DNA from: Cololabis saira
Lineage: Eukaryota; Chordata; Actinopteri; Beloniformes; Belonidae
DNA: 64,000 nucleotides
Direction of reading: 5' to 3'
Assembly (NCBI RefSeq): GCF_033807715.1
Contig: NC_084587.1
Coordinates: 23,150,017 to 23,214,016 of the forward strand
The translations under genes were made by a program, and so were the position numbers. Below, one piece after another: positions 40,076 through 51,850 of this stretch. Under the pieces are notes generated by a model. It made no database searches, had not been told where the DNA came from, and saw only the letters and a program-made list of their open reading frames with translations. The stretch's first letter is position 1. Each line of letters starts with the position of its first letter.

Positions 40076-41779
40076 AAAAAGGACAACCAATCAGAAGAAG
40101 GGGCGGGGCTAATTCAGGCCAATGAAGGTCAAGGACTCCATAAAGAATCTGATGACACCACCCACGACTCTCTATGTCAAACCATTCAAAAGTTATAGCA
40201 GAAAATCGGGACAACCAATCAGAAGAAGGGGCGGGGCTAATTAAGGCCAACGAAGCTTAAGGACTCATTACAGAGTCCCATGACACCACCCACGACTCTC
40301 TATGTGAAACCATTCAAAAGTTATGGCAGATAAAAGTATTCTAGGGGGCGCTGTTGAGCCGTTAGGCCACGCCCATTAATGCAAACCATGAAATATCACA
40401 TTTATCGCCAGGCCTGGCTTGCATGCAAATTTTGGTGACTTTTGGAGAACTATCAAATATGGACCAATCAGATGAAGGGTGGGTGCGCTTTTTCGCGTCT
40501 AGCGTCGCCACGGTAACACTTTTGAAAGAGAAAAGTAATGCGTGGTGTCGCACGATGGAGACGCACATTTTGGTGTATAACACACCTGGGTGCACGTTAC
40601 GGTTCGGGCTGAATTAACTGCCGAAGGAATGGCATAAATTGCGCCAAAATTACACAATTAATTCAAAATGGCCGACATCCTGTTCGGTTTCGGCCATGGC
40701 TCCAAGAGACTTTTCTTTAAGTTGTGCCATGATACAGGTGTGTACCGATTTTCGTGCATGTACGTCAAACCGTATTGTGGGGCTTGAGGCACAAAGTTTT
40801 CCGGGGGGCGCTGTTGAGCCATTTTGCCACGCCCATTAATGCAAACCATGAAATATCAAATTTATCGCCAGGCATGGCTTGCATGCCAAATTTGGTGCCT
40901 TTTGGGGAACTATCAAATATGGACCAATCAGATGAAGGGGGGGTGCGCTTGTTGGCGTCTAGCGTCGCCACGGTAACACTTTCGAAAGAGAAAAGTAATG
41001 CGTGTAGTCGCAGGATAGAGACACATATTTTGATGTATAACACATCTGGGTTCACGATACGGTTCGGGCTGAATTAACTCTCGAAGGAATGGCATATATT
41101 GCTCCAAAATTACGCAATTAATTCAGAATGTTCAAAATGGCCAACTTCCTGTTCGGTTTCGGCCATGGCGCCAAGAGACTTTTCTTTTAGTTGCAACATG
41201 ATACAGGTGTGTACCGATTTTCGTTCATGTACGTCAAACCGTATTATGGGGCTTGAGGCACAAAGTTTTTTCTGTCGAACCAATCAGATGAAGGGTGGGC
41301 GCGCTTTTTGGCGTCTAGCGCCGCCACGGTAACGCTTTTGAAAGAGAAAAGTAATGCGTGTTGTCGCAGGATGGAGACGCACATTTTGATGTATAACACA
41401 CTTGGGGGCACGTTACGGTTCGGGCTGAATTAACTTTCGAAGGAATGGCATAAATTTCGCCAAAATGACACGACTAATTCAAAATGGCCGACATCCTGTT
41501 CGCTTTCGGGCAAGACCCCAAGAGACTTTTGTTTAAGTTGTCCCATGATACAGGTGTGTACCGATTTTCATGAATGTACGTCAAACCGTATCGTGGGGCT
41601 TGAGGCACAAAGTTTTCAAGGGGGCGCTGTTGAGCCATTTTGCCACGCCCATTAATGCAAACCTTTAAATATCAAATTTTTCGCCAGGCCTGACTAGGGT
41701 GCAAAATTTGGTGACTTTTTGGGCATGTTAAGGGGGGCAAAAAGGCCTTCACTTTGTCAGGAAAATAATAATAATAATA

Positions 41780-43870
41780 ATTAAAGCTGCAAGCAGCGAT
41801 GAACGGGCCCTCGCACTCACGGCCACCGCCCCCCATAAGTATCAGAAATGACACCACCCACGACTTCCTATGTCAAACCATTGAAAAGTTATAGCAGAAA
41901 AAAGGGACAACCAATCAGAAGAAGGGGCGGGGCTAATTCAAGCCAATGAAGGTCAAGGACTCCATACAGAATCTGATGACACCACCCACGACTCTCTATG
42001 TCAAACCATTCCAAAGTTATAGCAGAAAATCGGGACAACCAATCAGAAGAAGGGGCGGGGCTAATTAAGGCCAACGAAGCTTAAGGACTCATTACAGAGT
42101 CCCATGACACCACCCACGACTTCCTATGTCAAACCATTCAAAAGTTATAGCAGAAAAAAGGGACAACCAATCAGAAGAAGGGGCGGGGCTAATTTAAGCA
42201 AATGAAGGTCAAGGGCTCCATAAAGAATGCCATGACACCACCCACGACTTCCTATGTCAAACCATTCAAAAGTTATGGCAGATAAAAGTATTCTAGGGGG
42301 CGCTGTTGAGCCGTTAGGCCACGCCCATTAATGGAAACCATGAAATATCAAATGTATCGCCAAGTCTGGCTTGCATGTAAAATTTGGTGACTTTTGGAGA
42401 ACTATCAAATATGGACCAATCACATGAAGGGGGGGTGCGCCTTTTGGCGTCTAGCGTCGCCACGGTAACACTTTTGAAAGAGAAAAGTAATGCGCGTAGT
42501 CGCAAGATGGAGATGCACATTTTGATGTAAAACACACCTGGGTGCACGTTACGGTTCGGGCTGAATTAACTGCCGAAGGAATGGCATAAATTTCGCCAAA
42601 AAGACACAATTTATTCAAAATGGCCGACATCCTGTTTGGTTTCAGCCATGGCTCCAAGAGACTTTTGTTTAAGTTGTGCCATGATACAGGTGTGTAGCGA
42701 TTTTCGTGCATGTACGTCAAACCGTATTGTGGGGCTTGAGGCACAAAGTTTTCCGGGGGGCGCTGTTGAGCCATTTTGCCACGCCCATTAATGCAAACCA
42801 TGAAATATCAAATTTATCGCCAGGCCTGGCTTGCATGCCAAATTTGGTGCCTTTTGGGGAACTATCAAATATGGACCAATCAGATGAAGGGGGGGTGCGC
42901 TTGTTGGCGTCTAGCGTCGCCACGGTAACACTTTCGAAAGAGAAAAGTAATGCGTGTAGTCGCAGGATGGAGACGCACATTTTGATGTATAACACATCTG
43001 GGTTCACGATACGGTTCGGGCTGAATTAACTCTCGAAGGAATGGCATATATTGCTCCAAAATTACGCAATTAATTCAGAATGTTCAAAATGGCCGACTTC
43101 CTGTTCGGTTTCGGCCATGGCGCCAAGAGACTTTTCTTTTAGTTGCGACATGATACAGGTGTGTACCGATTTTCGTTCATGTACGTCAAACCGTATTATG
43201 GGGCTTGAGGCACAAAGTTTTTTCTGTCGAACCAATCAGATGAAGGGTGGGCGCGCTTTTTGGTGTCTAGCGCCGCCACGGTAACGCTTTTGAAAGAGAA
43301 AAGTAATGCGTGTTGTCGCAGGATGAAGACGCACATTTTGATGTATAACACACTTGGGGGCACGTTACGGTTCGGGCTGAATTAACTTTCGAAGGAATGG
43401 CATAAATTTCGCCAAAATGACACGATTAATTCAAAATGGCCGACATCCTGTTCGGTTTCGGGCATGACTCCAAGAGACTTTTCTTTAAGTTGTGCAATGA
43501 TACAGGTGTGTACTGATTTTCGTGCATGTAGGTCAAACCGTATCGTGGGGCTTGAGGCACAAAGTTTTCCGGGGGGCGCTGTTGAGCCATTTTGCCACGC
43601 CCATTAATGCAAACCATAAAATATCAAATTTTTCGCCAGGCCTGGTTTGCATGCAAAATTTGGTGACTTTTTGGGCACGTTTAGGGGGGCAAAAAGGCCC
43701 TCCTTTCGTCAGAAAAATAATAATAATAATAATAATAATAACGCGAAGAATTCCTACAGATACAATAGGGCCTTCGCACTGAAGGTGCTCGGGCCCTAAT
43801 AATAATAATAAAAATTCCTGCAAATACAATAGGGCCTTCGCTCTGAAGGTGCTCGGGCCCTAATAATAAT
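41780..43870 (+). mobile_element. Composite element E7 with hairpin tail
   Basis: It has the head, three ~128-bp units and internal units. After 'ggcaaaaaggccctcctttcg' and a TAA tract it has two hairpin tails (43743-43798 and 43812-43862). It is one of three copies in which the tail survives. Confidence 0.8.
43743..43863 (+). repeat. Two hairpin tails ending E7
   Basis: Each tail reads 'attcctRcaRatacaatAGGGCC' and then a hairpin with stem AGGGCC/GGCCCT and inner stem around GCAC/GTGC. The spacer between the two is a TAA tract. Confidence 0.9.
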
Positions 43871-44524
43871 AATTAAAGCTGCAAGCAGCGATGAACGGGC
43901 CCTCGCACTCACGGCCACCGCCCCCCATAAGCATATCAGAAACGACACCACCCACGACTTCCTATGTCAAACCATTCAAAAGTTATAGCAGAAAAAAGGG
44001 ACAACCAATCAGAAGAAGGGGTGGGGCTAATTCAGGCCAATGAAGGTCAAGGACTCCATACAGAATCTGATGACACCACCCACGACTCTCTATGTCAAAC
44101 CATTCCAAAGTTATAGCAGAAAATCGGGACAACCAATCAGAAGAAGGGGCGGGGCTAATTTGCACTAATTATGGTCAAGGACTCAATACCGAGTCCGATG
44201 ACACCACCCACGACTCTCTATGTCAAACCATTCAAAAGTTATAGCAGAAAAAAGTATTCTAGGGGGCGCTGTTGAGCCATTAGGCCACGCCCATTCATGC
44301 AAACCATGAAATATCAAATGTATCCCCAGGCCTGGCTTGGTGCAAAATTTGGTGACTTTTGGAGAACTATCAAATATGGACCAATCAGATGAAGGGGGTG
44401 CACTTTTTGGCGTCGAGTGTTGCCACGTTAACGCTTTTGAATGAGAAAAGTAATGCGCGTCGTCGCAGGAAGGAGACGCACATGTTGATGTAAAAAAAAA
44501 AACACAAAAATTGCTGACAATAAT

Positions 44525-44602
44525 CTTTGCATTGAGCTGGGATCGATCCCACGATCTCCCACACGAAAGACGGTGACATTACCGCTGAGCCACGAATCAG
44601 CT
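44525..44602 (-). other. Divergent tRNA-like module in E8
   Basis: It lies in the same slot between 'attgctgaca' and 'gacttagga', but with a different sequence: box A TGGCTCAGCGGTAATG, loop CTTTCGT (anticodon position TTC, if real) and box B GGGATCGATCCCA. The T arm has four Watson-Crick pairs. No acceptor stem is seen. Confidence 0.6.
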
Positions 44603-44689
44603 TGGCCATTTTCTGACTGACTGACTTAGGAAATACCAACATAGCGATGTAATCTGAATCCCGAATTGTTTTTTCGTAATTTTTAAAAT

Positions 44690-44945
44690 ATTTGTAAGAT
44701 ATAAATATTAGTAAAACCCCACTATTTGTTCTTTTGTGAATAGCATGTTCCAGTCTTTACTTCCTAGACACACACACTGCATGGAAGGGAGCGTTTGATT
44801 TATTGTTCACGTAACATTACTTTTATTTTTTCACAACCAAACCACGCACTTTATTTATGTCATTTGCACCGGGCAAGGACAAAAAATAAATGATTCCACC
44901 AAAATTCCAGAGATTTTTGTGGTTGGCTGACACATTACCAGCATA
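44690..44945. other. Non-repeated segment inside E8
   Basis: About 250 bp ('gtgaatagcatgttccag' to 'accagcatatttcaaat') with no second copy in the window, at the position where other copies have the miniature-transposon fragment. It may be the ancestral filler, an independent insertion, or a diverged version. No motif was recognised. Confidence 0.5.
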
Positions 44946-46241
44946 TTTCAAATATGTCAAACCATTCAAAAGTTATAGTCAGAAAATATGGACAACCAAT
45001 CAGAAGAAGGGGCGGGGCTAATTCAGGCCAACGAAGCTTAAGAACTCATTACAGAGTCCCATGACACCACCCACGACTTCCTATGTCAAACCATTAAAAA
45101 GTTATAGCAGAAAAAAGGGACAACCAATCAGAAGAAGGGGCGGGGCTAATTCAGGCCAATGAAGGTCAAGGACTCCATAAAGAATCTGATGACACCACCC
45201 ACGACTTCCTATGTCAAACCATTCAAAAGTTATGGCAGAGAAAAGTTTTCTAGGGGGCGCTGTTGAGCCGTTAGGCCACGCCCATTAATGCAAACCATTA
45301 AATATCAAATTTATCACCAGGCCTGGCTTGCATGCAAATTTTGGTGACTTTTGGAGAACTATCAAATATGGACCAATCAGATGAAGGGGGGGCGCGCTTT
45401 TTGGCGTCTAGCGTCGCCACGGTAACACTTTTGAAAGAGAAAAGTAATGCGCATTGTCGCAGGATGGAGACGCACATTTTGATGTATAACACATCTGGGT
45501 TCACGATACGGTTCGGGCCGTATTAATTCTCGAAGGAATGGCATATATTGCTCCAAAATTACGTGATTAATTCAGAATGTTCAAAATGGCCGACTTCCTG
45601 TTCGGTTTAGGCCATGGCGCCAAGAGACTTTTCTTTAAGTAGCGACATGATAAAGATGTGTACCGATTTTCGTTCATGTACGTCACACCGTATTCTGGGG
45701 CTTGAGGCGCAAAGTTTTTTCTGTCTGAACCAATCAGATGATGGGTGGGCGCGCTTTTTGGCGTCTAGCGTCGCCACGGTAACGCTTTTAAGAGAGAAAA
45801 GTAATGCGTGGTGTCGGAGGATGGAGACGCACATTTTGATGTATAACACACATGGGGGCTCGTTACGGTTCGGGCCGTATTAACTGCCGAAGGAATGGCA
45901 TAAATTTCGCCAAAATGACACGATTAATTCAAAATGGCCGACATCCTGTTCGGTTTCGGGCATGACTCCAAGAGACTTTTCTTTAAGTTGTGCAATGATA
46001 CAGGTGTGTACTGATTTTCGTGCATGTAGGTCAAACCGTATTGTGGGGCTTGAGGCACAAAGTTTTCCGGGGGGCGCTGTTGAGCCATTTTGCCACGCCC
46101 ATTAATGCAAACCATAAAATATCAAATTTTTCGCCAGGCCTGGTTTGCGTGCAAAATTTGGTGACTTTTTGGGCACGTTTAGGGGGGCAAAAAGGCCCTC
46201 CTTTCGTCAGAAAAATAATAATAATAATAATAATAATAACG

Positions 46242-46421
46242 CGAAGAATTCCTACAGATACAATAGGGCCTTCGCACTGAAGGTGCTCGGGCCCTAATAA
46301 AAATTCCTGCAAATACAATAGGGCCTTCGCACTGCAAGTGCTCGGGCCCTAATAATAATAATAATAAAAATTCCTGCAAATACAATAGGGCCTTCGCTCT
46401 GAAGGTGCTCGGGCCCTAATA
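46242..46421 (+). repeat. Three hairpin tails ending E8
   Basis: Three tails with inner sequences GCACTGAAGGTGC, GCACTGCAAGTGC and GCTCTGAAGGTGC in that order, separated by AT-rich TAA spacers of different length. The next head begins immediately after the third. Confidence 0.9.
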
Positions 46422-47418
46422 ATTAAAGCTGCAAGCAGCGATGAACGGGCCCTCGCACTCACGGCCGCCGCCCCCCATAAGCATATCAGAAATGACACCA
46501 CCCACGACTTCCTATGTCAAACCATTCAAAAGTTATAGCAGAAAAAAGGGACAACCAATCACAAGAAGGGGCGGGGCTAATTCAGGCCAATGAAGGTCAA
46601 GGACTCCATACAGAGTCTGATGACACCACCCACGACTCTCCATGTCAAACCATTCAAAAGTTATAGCAGGAAATAGGGACAACCAATCAAAAGAAGGGGC
46701 GGGGCTAATTTTCACCAATTATGGTCAAGGACTCAATACCGAGTCCCATGACACCACCCATGACTCTTTATGTCAAACCATTCAAAAGTTATGGCAGAGA
46801 AAAGTTTTCCGGGGGGTGCTGTTGAGCCATTTTGCCACGCCCATTAATGCAAACCATGAAATATCAAATTTATCACCAGGCCTGGCTTGCATGCAACATT
46901 TGGTGACTTTTGGAGAACTATCAAATATGGACCAATCAGATTAAGGGGGCACGCTTTTTGGCGTCTAGCATCGCCACGGTAACACTTTTGAAAGAGAAAA
47001 GTAATGCGCGTAGTCGCAAGATGGAGACGCACATTTTGAGGTATAAGTCACCTGGATGCACGTTACGGTTCGGGCCGTATTAATTGCCGAAGGAATGGCA
47101 TTAATTGCGCCAAAATTACACAATTAATTCAAAATGGCCGACTTCCTGTTCAATTTCGGCCATGGCGCCAAGAGACTTTTCTTTAAGTTGCGACATGATA
47201 CAGGTGTGTACCGATTTTCGTTCATGTACGTCAAACCGTATTATGGGGCTTGAGGCTCAAAGTTTTTTCCCTCTGAACCAATCAGATGAAGGGTGGGCGC
47301 ACTTTTTGGTGTCTAGCGTTGCCGCGGTAACGCTTTTAAATGAGAAAAGTAATGTGCGTCGTTGCAGGACAGGGACGCACATATTGATGTAGAAAAAAAA
47401 AAAATTGCTGACAAAAAA

Positions 47419-47488
47419 GTCTGGGTACTGCAGGAATCGAACTCTGACTCCAAAGACGGGAACGCTCTGGCTGAGCTAAGACTCAGCT
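47419..47488 (-). other. tRNA-like module in E9
   Basis: The duplicate of the E4 module. Box A and box B (AGTTCGATTCC) are kept, but about 7 bp between the anticodon arm and the T arm are missing, so the fold would be distorted. Confidence 0.6.
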
Positions 47489-47634
47489 TCTCATTTCTAA
47501 TTGACCTACCGACTTAGGAGAGACCAACATATCGATATTTAGTAATGTAAGTCTGGAGCTGTTTTTTCAAATTTTTTTAAATATTTGTAAGTTATAAATA
47601 TTAGTAAAACCCTACTATTTTAATTATTACTTTT

Positions 47635-47970
47635 TCTGTAACCATTCTGCCAAGGTTGTAACCGGGCTGAGCTGGGAATATTTCTGACGTCACCACATTA
47701 CAGGGAGCTGATTGGTCGGGGGGCGGGGCCGTCATCACCCTACTCGCCACTGATTGGTCGGGGGGCGGGGCCGTCATCACCCTACTCGCCACCGATTGGT
47801 CGGGGGGCGGGGCCGTCATCACCCTCCGCGCCACTGATTGGTCGGGAGGCGGGGCCGTCATCACCCTACTCGCCACCGATTGGTCGGGGGGCGGGGCCGG
47901 CAGACGTTTGAATCAGGAAGCGGGAGTCAGCGCGAGAGCGACTGGCGGCTCGTGGCGATTTTATTATAAA
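47635..47970. repeat. Miniature-transposon fragment with five 42-bp units (E9)
   Basis: The duplicate of the E4 fragment. The unit order and most of the unit-specific variants are the same, so the array was copied as a whole. Confidence 0.8.
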
Positions 47971-50900
47971 AAAGGGACAACCAATCAGAAGAAGGGGCGG
48001 GGCTAATTCAGGCCAAAGAAGCTCAAGGACTCATTGCAGAGTCCCTTGACACCACCTACGACTTCCTATGTCAAACCATTCAAAGTTTATAGCAGAAAAA
48101 AGGGACAACCAATCAGAAGAAGGGGCGGGGCTAATTCAGGCCAATGAAGGCCAAGGACTCCATACAGAATCTGATGACACCACCCACGACTCTCTATGTC
48201 AAACCATTCAAAAGTTATGGCAGAGAAAAGTATTCAAGGTGGCGCTGTTGAGCCGTTAGGCCACGCCCATTAATGCAAACCATGAAATATAAAATTTATC
48301 ACCAGGCCTGGCTTGCATGCAAAATTTGGTGACTTTTGGAGAACTATCAAATATGGACCAATCACATGAAGGGGGGGCGCGCCTTTTGGCATCTAGCGTC
48401 GCCACGGTAACACTTTTGAAAGAGAAAAGTAATGCGTGGTGTCGCAGGATGTAGACGCACATTTTGATGTATAACACACCTGGGTGCACGATACGGTTCG
48501 GGCTGAATTAACTCTGGAAGGAATGGCATAAATTTCGCCAAAATGACACAATTTATTCAAAATGGCCGACATCCTGTTGGGTTTTGGCCATGGCTCCAAG
48601 AGACTTTTCTTTAAGTTGTGCCATGATACAGGTGTGTAGCGATTTTCGTGCATGTACGTCAAACCGTATTGTGGGGCTTGAGGCACAAAGTTTTCCGGGG
48701 GGCGCTGTTGAGCCATTTTGCCACGCCCATTAATGCAAACCATGAAATATCAAATTTATCACCAGGCCTGGCTTGCATGCCAAATTTGGTGCCTTTTGGG
48801 GAACTATCAAATATGGACCAATCAGATGAAGGGGGGGTGCGCTTGTTGGCGTCTAGCGTCGCCACGGTAACACTTTCGAAAGAGAAAAGTAATGCGTGTA
48901 GTCGCAGGATGGAGACGCACATTTTGATGTATAACACATCTGGGTTCACGATACGGTTCGGGCTGAATTAACTCTCGAAGAATGGCATATATTGCTCCAA
49001 AATTACGCAATTAATTCAGAATGTTCAAAATGGCCGACTTCCTGTTCGGTTTCGGCCATGGCGCCAAGAGACTTTTCTTTTAGTTGCGACATGATACAGG
49101 AGTGTACCAATTTTCGTTCATGTACGTCAAACCGTATTATGGGGCTTGAGGCGCAAAGTTTTTTCTGTCTGAACCAACCAGATGAAGGGTGGGCGCGCTT
49201 TTTGGCGTCTAGCGTCGCCACGGTAACGCTTTTGAAAGAGAAAAGTAATGCATGTGGTCGCAGGAGGGAGACGCACATTTTGATGTATAATACACCTGGG
49301 TGCACGTTACGGTTCGGGCTGAATTAACTGCCGAAGGAATGGCATAAATTGCGCCAAAGTGACACGATTAATTCAAAATGGCCGACTTCCTGTTCGGTTT
49401 CGGGCATGACGGCAAGAGACTTTTCTTTAAGTTGTCCCATGATACAGGTGTGTACCGATTTTCGTGCATGTACGTCAAACCGTATTGTGGGGCTTGAGGC
49501 ACAAAGTTTTCAAGGGGGCGCTGTTGAGCCATTTTGCCACGCCCATTAATGCAAACCATTAAATATCAAATTTTTCGCCAGCCCTGACTTGGGTGCAAAA
49601 TTTGGTGACTTTTTGGGCATGTTAAGGGGGGCAAAAAGGCCATCACTTTGTCAGAAGAAAAATAATAATAATAATAATAATAATTAAAGCTGCAAGCAGC
49701 GATGAACGGGCCCTCGCACTCACAGCCACCGCCCCCCATAAGCATATCAGACATGACACCACCCACGACTTCCTATGTCAAACCATTCAAAAGTTATAGC
49801 AGAAAAAAAGGGACAACCAATCAGAAGAAGGGGCGGGGCTAATTCAAGCCAATGAAGGTCAAGGACTCCATACAGAGTCTGATGACACCACCCACGACTC
49901 TCTATGTCAAACCATTCAAAAGTTATAGCAGAAAATAGGGACAACCAATCAAAAGAAGGGGTGGGGCTAATTTTCACTAATTATGGTCAAGGACTCATTA
50001 CCGAGTCCCATGACACCACCCACGACTCTTTATGTCATACCATTCAAAAGTTATGGCAGAGAAAAGTTTTCCAGGTGGCGCTGTTGAGCCATTTTGCCAC
50101 GCCCATTAATGCAAACCATGAAATATCAAATTTATTGCCAGGCCTGGCTTGCATGCAAAATTTGATGACTTTTGGAGAACTATCAAATATGGACCAATCA
50201 GATGAAGGGGGGCGCACTTTTTGGCGTCTAGCGTCGCCACGGTAACACTTTTGAAAGAGAAAAGTAATGCGTGTAGTCGCTGGGTGGAGACGCACATTTT
50301 GATGTATAACACACCTGGGTGCACGTTACGGTTTGGGCGGTATTAATTGCCGAAGGAATGGCATAAATTGCGCCAAAATTACACAATTTATTTAAAATGG
50401 CCGACATCCTGTTCGGTTTCGGCCATGGCGCCAAGAGACTTTTCTTTAAGTTGCGACATGATACAGGTGTGTACCGATTTTCGTGCATGTACGTCAAACC
50501 GTATTGCGGGGCTTGAGGCACAAAGTTTTCCAGGTGGCGCTGTTGAGCCATTTTGCCACGCCCATTAATGCAAACCATGAAAGATCAAATTTATCGCCAG
50601 GCCTGGCTTGCATGCCAAATTTGGTGCCTTTTGGGGAACTATCAAATATGGACCAATCAGATGAAAGGGGGGCGCGCTTTTTGGCGTCTAGCGTCGCCAC
50701 GGTAATACTTTTGAAAGAGAAAAGTAATGCGCGTAGTCGCAGGATGGAGACGCATATTTTGATGTATAACACACCTGGGTGCACGTTACGGTTCGGGCCG
50801 TATTAATTCTCGAAGGAATGGCATATATTGCTCCAAAATTACGTGATTAATTCAGAATGTTCAAAATGGCCGACTTCCTGTTCGGTTTCGGCCATGGCGC

Positions 50901-51489
50901 CAAGAGACTTTTCTTTAAGTTGCGACATGATACAGGTGTGTACCGATTTTCGTTCATGTACGTCAAACCGTATTATGGGGCTTGAGGCGCAAAGTTTTTT
51001 CTGTCTGAACGAATCAGATGAAGGATGGGCGCGCTTTTTGGCGTCTAGCGTCGCCACGGTAACGCTTTTGAAAGAGAAAAGTAATGCGTGTTGTCGCAGG
51101 ATGGAGACGCACATTTTGATGTATAACACACTTGGGGGCACATTACGGTTCGGGCCGTATTAACTGCCGAAGGAATGGCATAAATTGCGCCAAAGTGACA
51201 CGATTAATTCAAAATGGCCGACTTCCTGTTCGGTTTCGGCCATGTCGCCAAGAGACTTTTCTTTAAGTTGTGTACTGATACAGGTGTGTAGCGATTTTCA
51301 TGCATGTACGTCAAACCGTATTGTGGGGCTTGAGGCACAAAGTTTTCCGGGGGGCGCTGTTGAGCCATTTTGGCACGCCCATTAATGCAAACAATTAAAT
51401 ATCAAATTTTTCGCCAGGCCTGACTTGCATGCAAAATTTGGTGACTTTTTGGGCACGTTTAGGGGGGCAAAAAGGCCCTCCTTTCGTCA

Positions 51490-51520
<31 letters not shown>
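51490..51520. repeat. (GAAA)n microsatellite
   Basis: About seven GAAA units at the junction where other elements carry TAA repeats. Confidence 0.9.
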
Positions 51521-51788
51521 AATTCCTACAGATACAATAGGGCCTTCGCACTGAAGGTGCTCGGGCCCTAATAATAAAAATTCCTGCAAATACAATAGGG
51601 CCTTCGCACTGCAAGTGCTCGGGCCCTAATAAAAATTCCTACAGATACAATAGGGCCTTCGCACTGAAGGTGCTCGGGCCCTAAAAATTCCTGCAAATAC
51701 AATAGGGCCTTCGCTCTGAAGGTGCTCGGGCCCTAATAATTCCTGCAATTACAATAGGGCCTTCGCACTGCAAGTGCTCGGGCCCTAA
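51520..51788 (+). repeat. Five hairpin tails ending E10 and the block
   Basis: Five consecutive tails with a period of about 53 bp. The inner sequences are GCACTGAAGGTGC, GCACTGCAAGTGC, GCACTGAAGGTGC, GCTCTGAAGGTGC and GCACTGCAAGTGC. Spacers are reduced to a few A and T bases. Confidence 0.9.
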
Positions 51789-51850
51789 ATATAAAAAAGG
51801 TATAAAAATACTATGTACATGTTTACATCATATACAGTTGAGTAAGGTAG
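51789..51850. repeat. Probable right half of the repeat interrupted by the block
   Basis: 'ataaaaaaggtataaaaata' and 'ctatgtacatgtttacatc' read as the usual continuation of the dispersed repeat whose left half stops at 26172. This is from memory of fish repeats and is not demonstrated by the window alone. Confidence 0.35.

Larger units (their letters stand above)
38110..41779 (+). mobile_element. Composite element E6 (duplicate of E2)
   Basis: This copy repeats E2 module by module, including the AT-rich insertion (from about 38550), the paired YY1-type words, a tRNA-like module with a 15-bp deletion (39583-39644), a miniature-transposon fragment with four 42-bp units, and the downstream internal units. 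Offsets to E2 are 10,553, then 10,580, then 10,607 bp. Confidence 0.8.
43871..46421 (+). mobile_element. Composite element E8 with three hairpin tails
   Basis: This copy contains the divergent tRNA-like module (44525-44602), a stretch of about 250 bp not repeated elsewhere in the window (44690-44945), internal units, and three hairpin tails at 46242-46421. Its last 500 bp copy those of E7 at an offset of 2,498 bp. Confidence 0.8.
46422..49681 (+). mobile_element. Composite element E9 (duplicate of E4)
   Basis: The head follows the E8 tail with only TAAT between them. It repeats E4 with its tRNA-like module (47419-47488) and five 42-bp units, and has one additional ~128-bp unit near 48040-48165. 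Its right end is E5-like. Confidence 0.8.
49682..51788 (+). mobile_element. Composite element E10 with five hairpin tails
   Basis: It has the head, two to three ~128-bp units and four internal units. It ends in a GAAA tract (51490-51520) where other copies have TAA, and then five hairpin tails that close the whole block. Confidence 0.8.
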
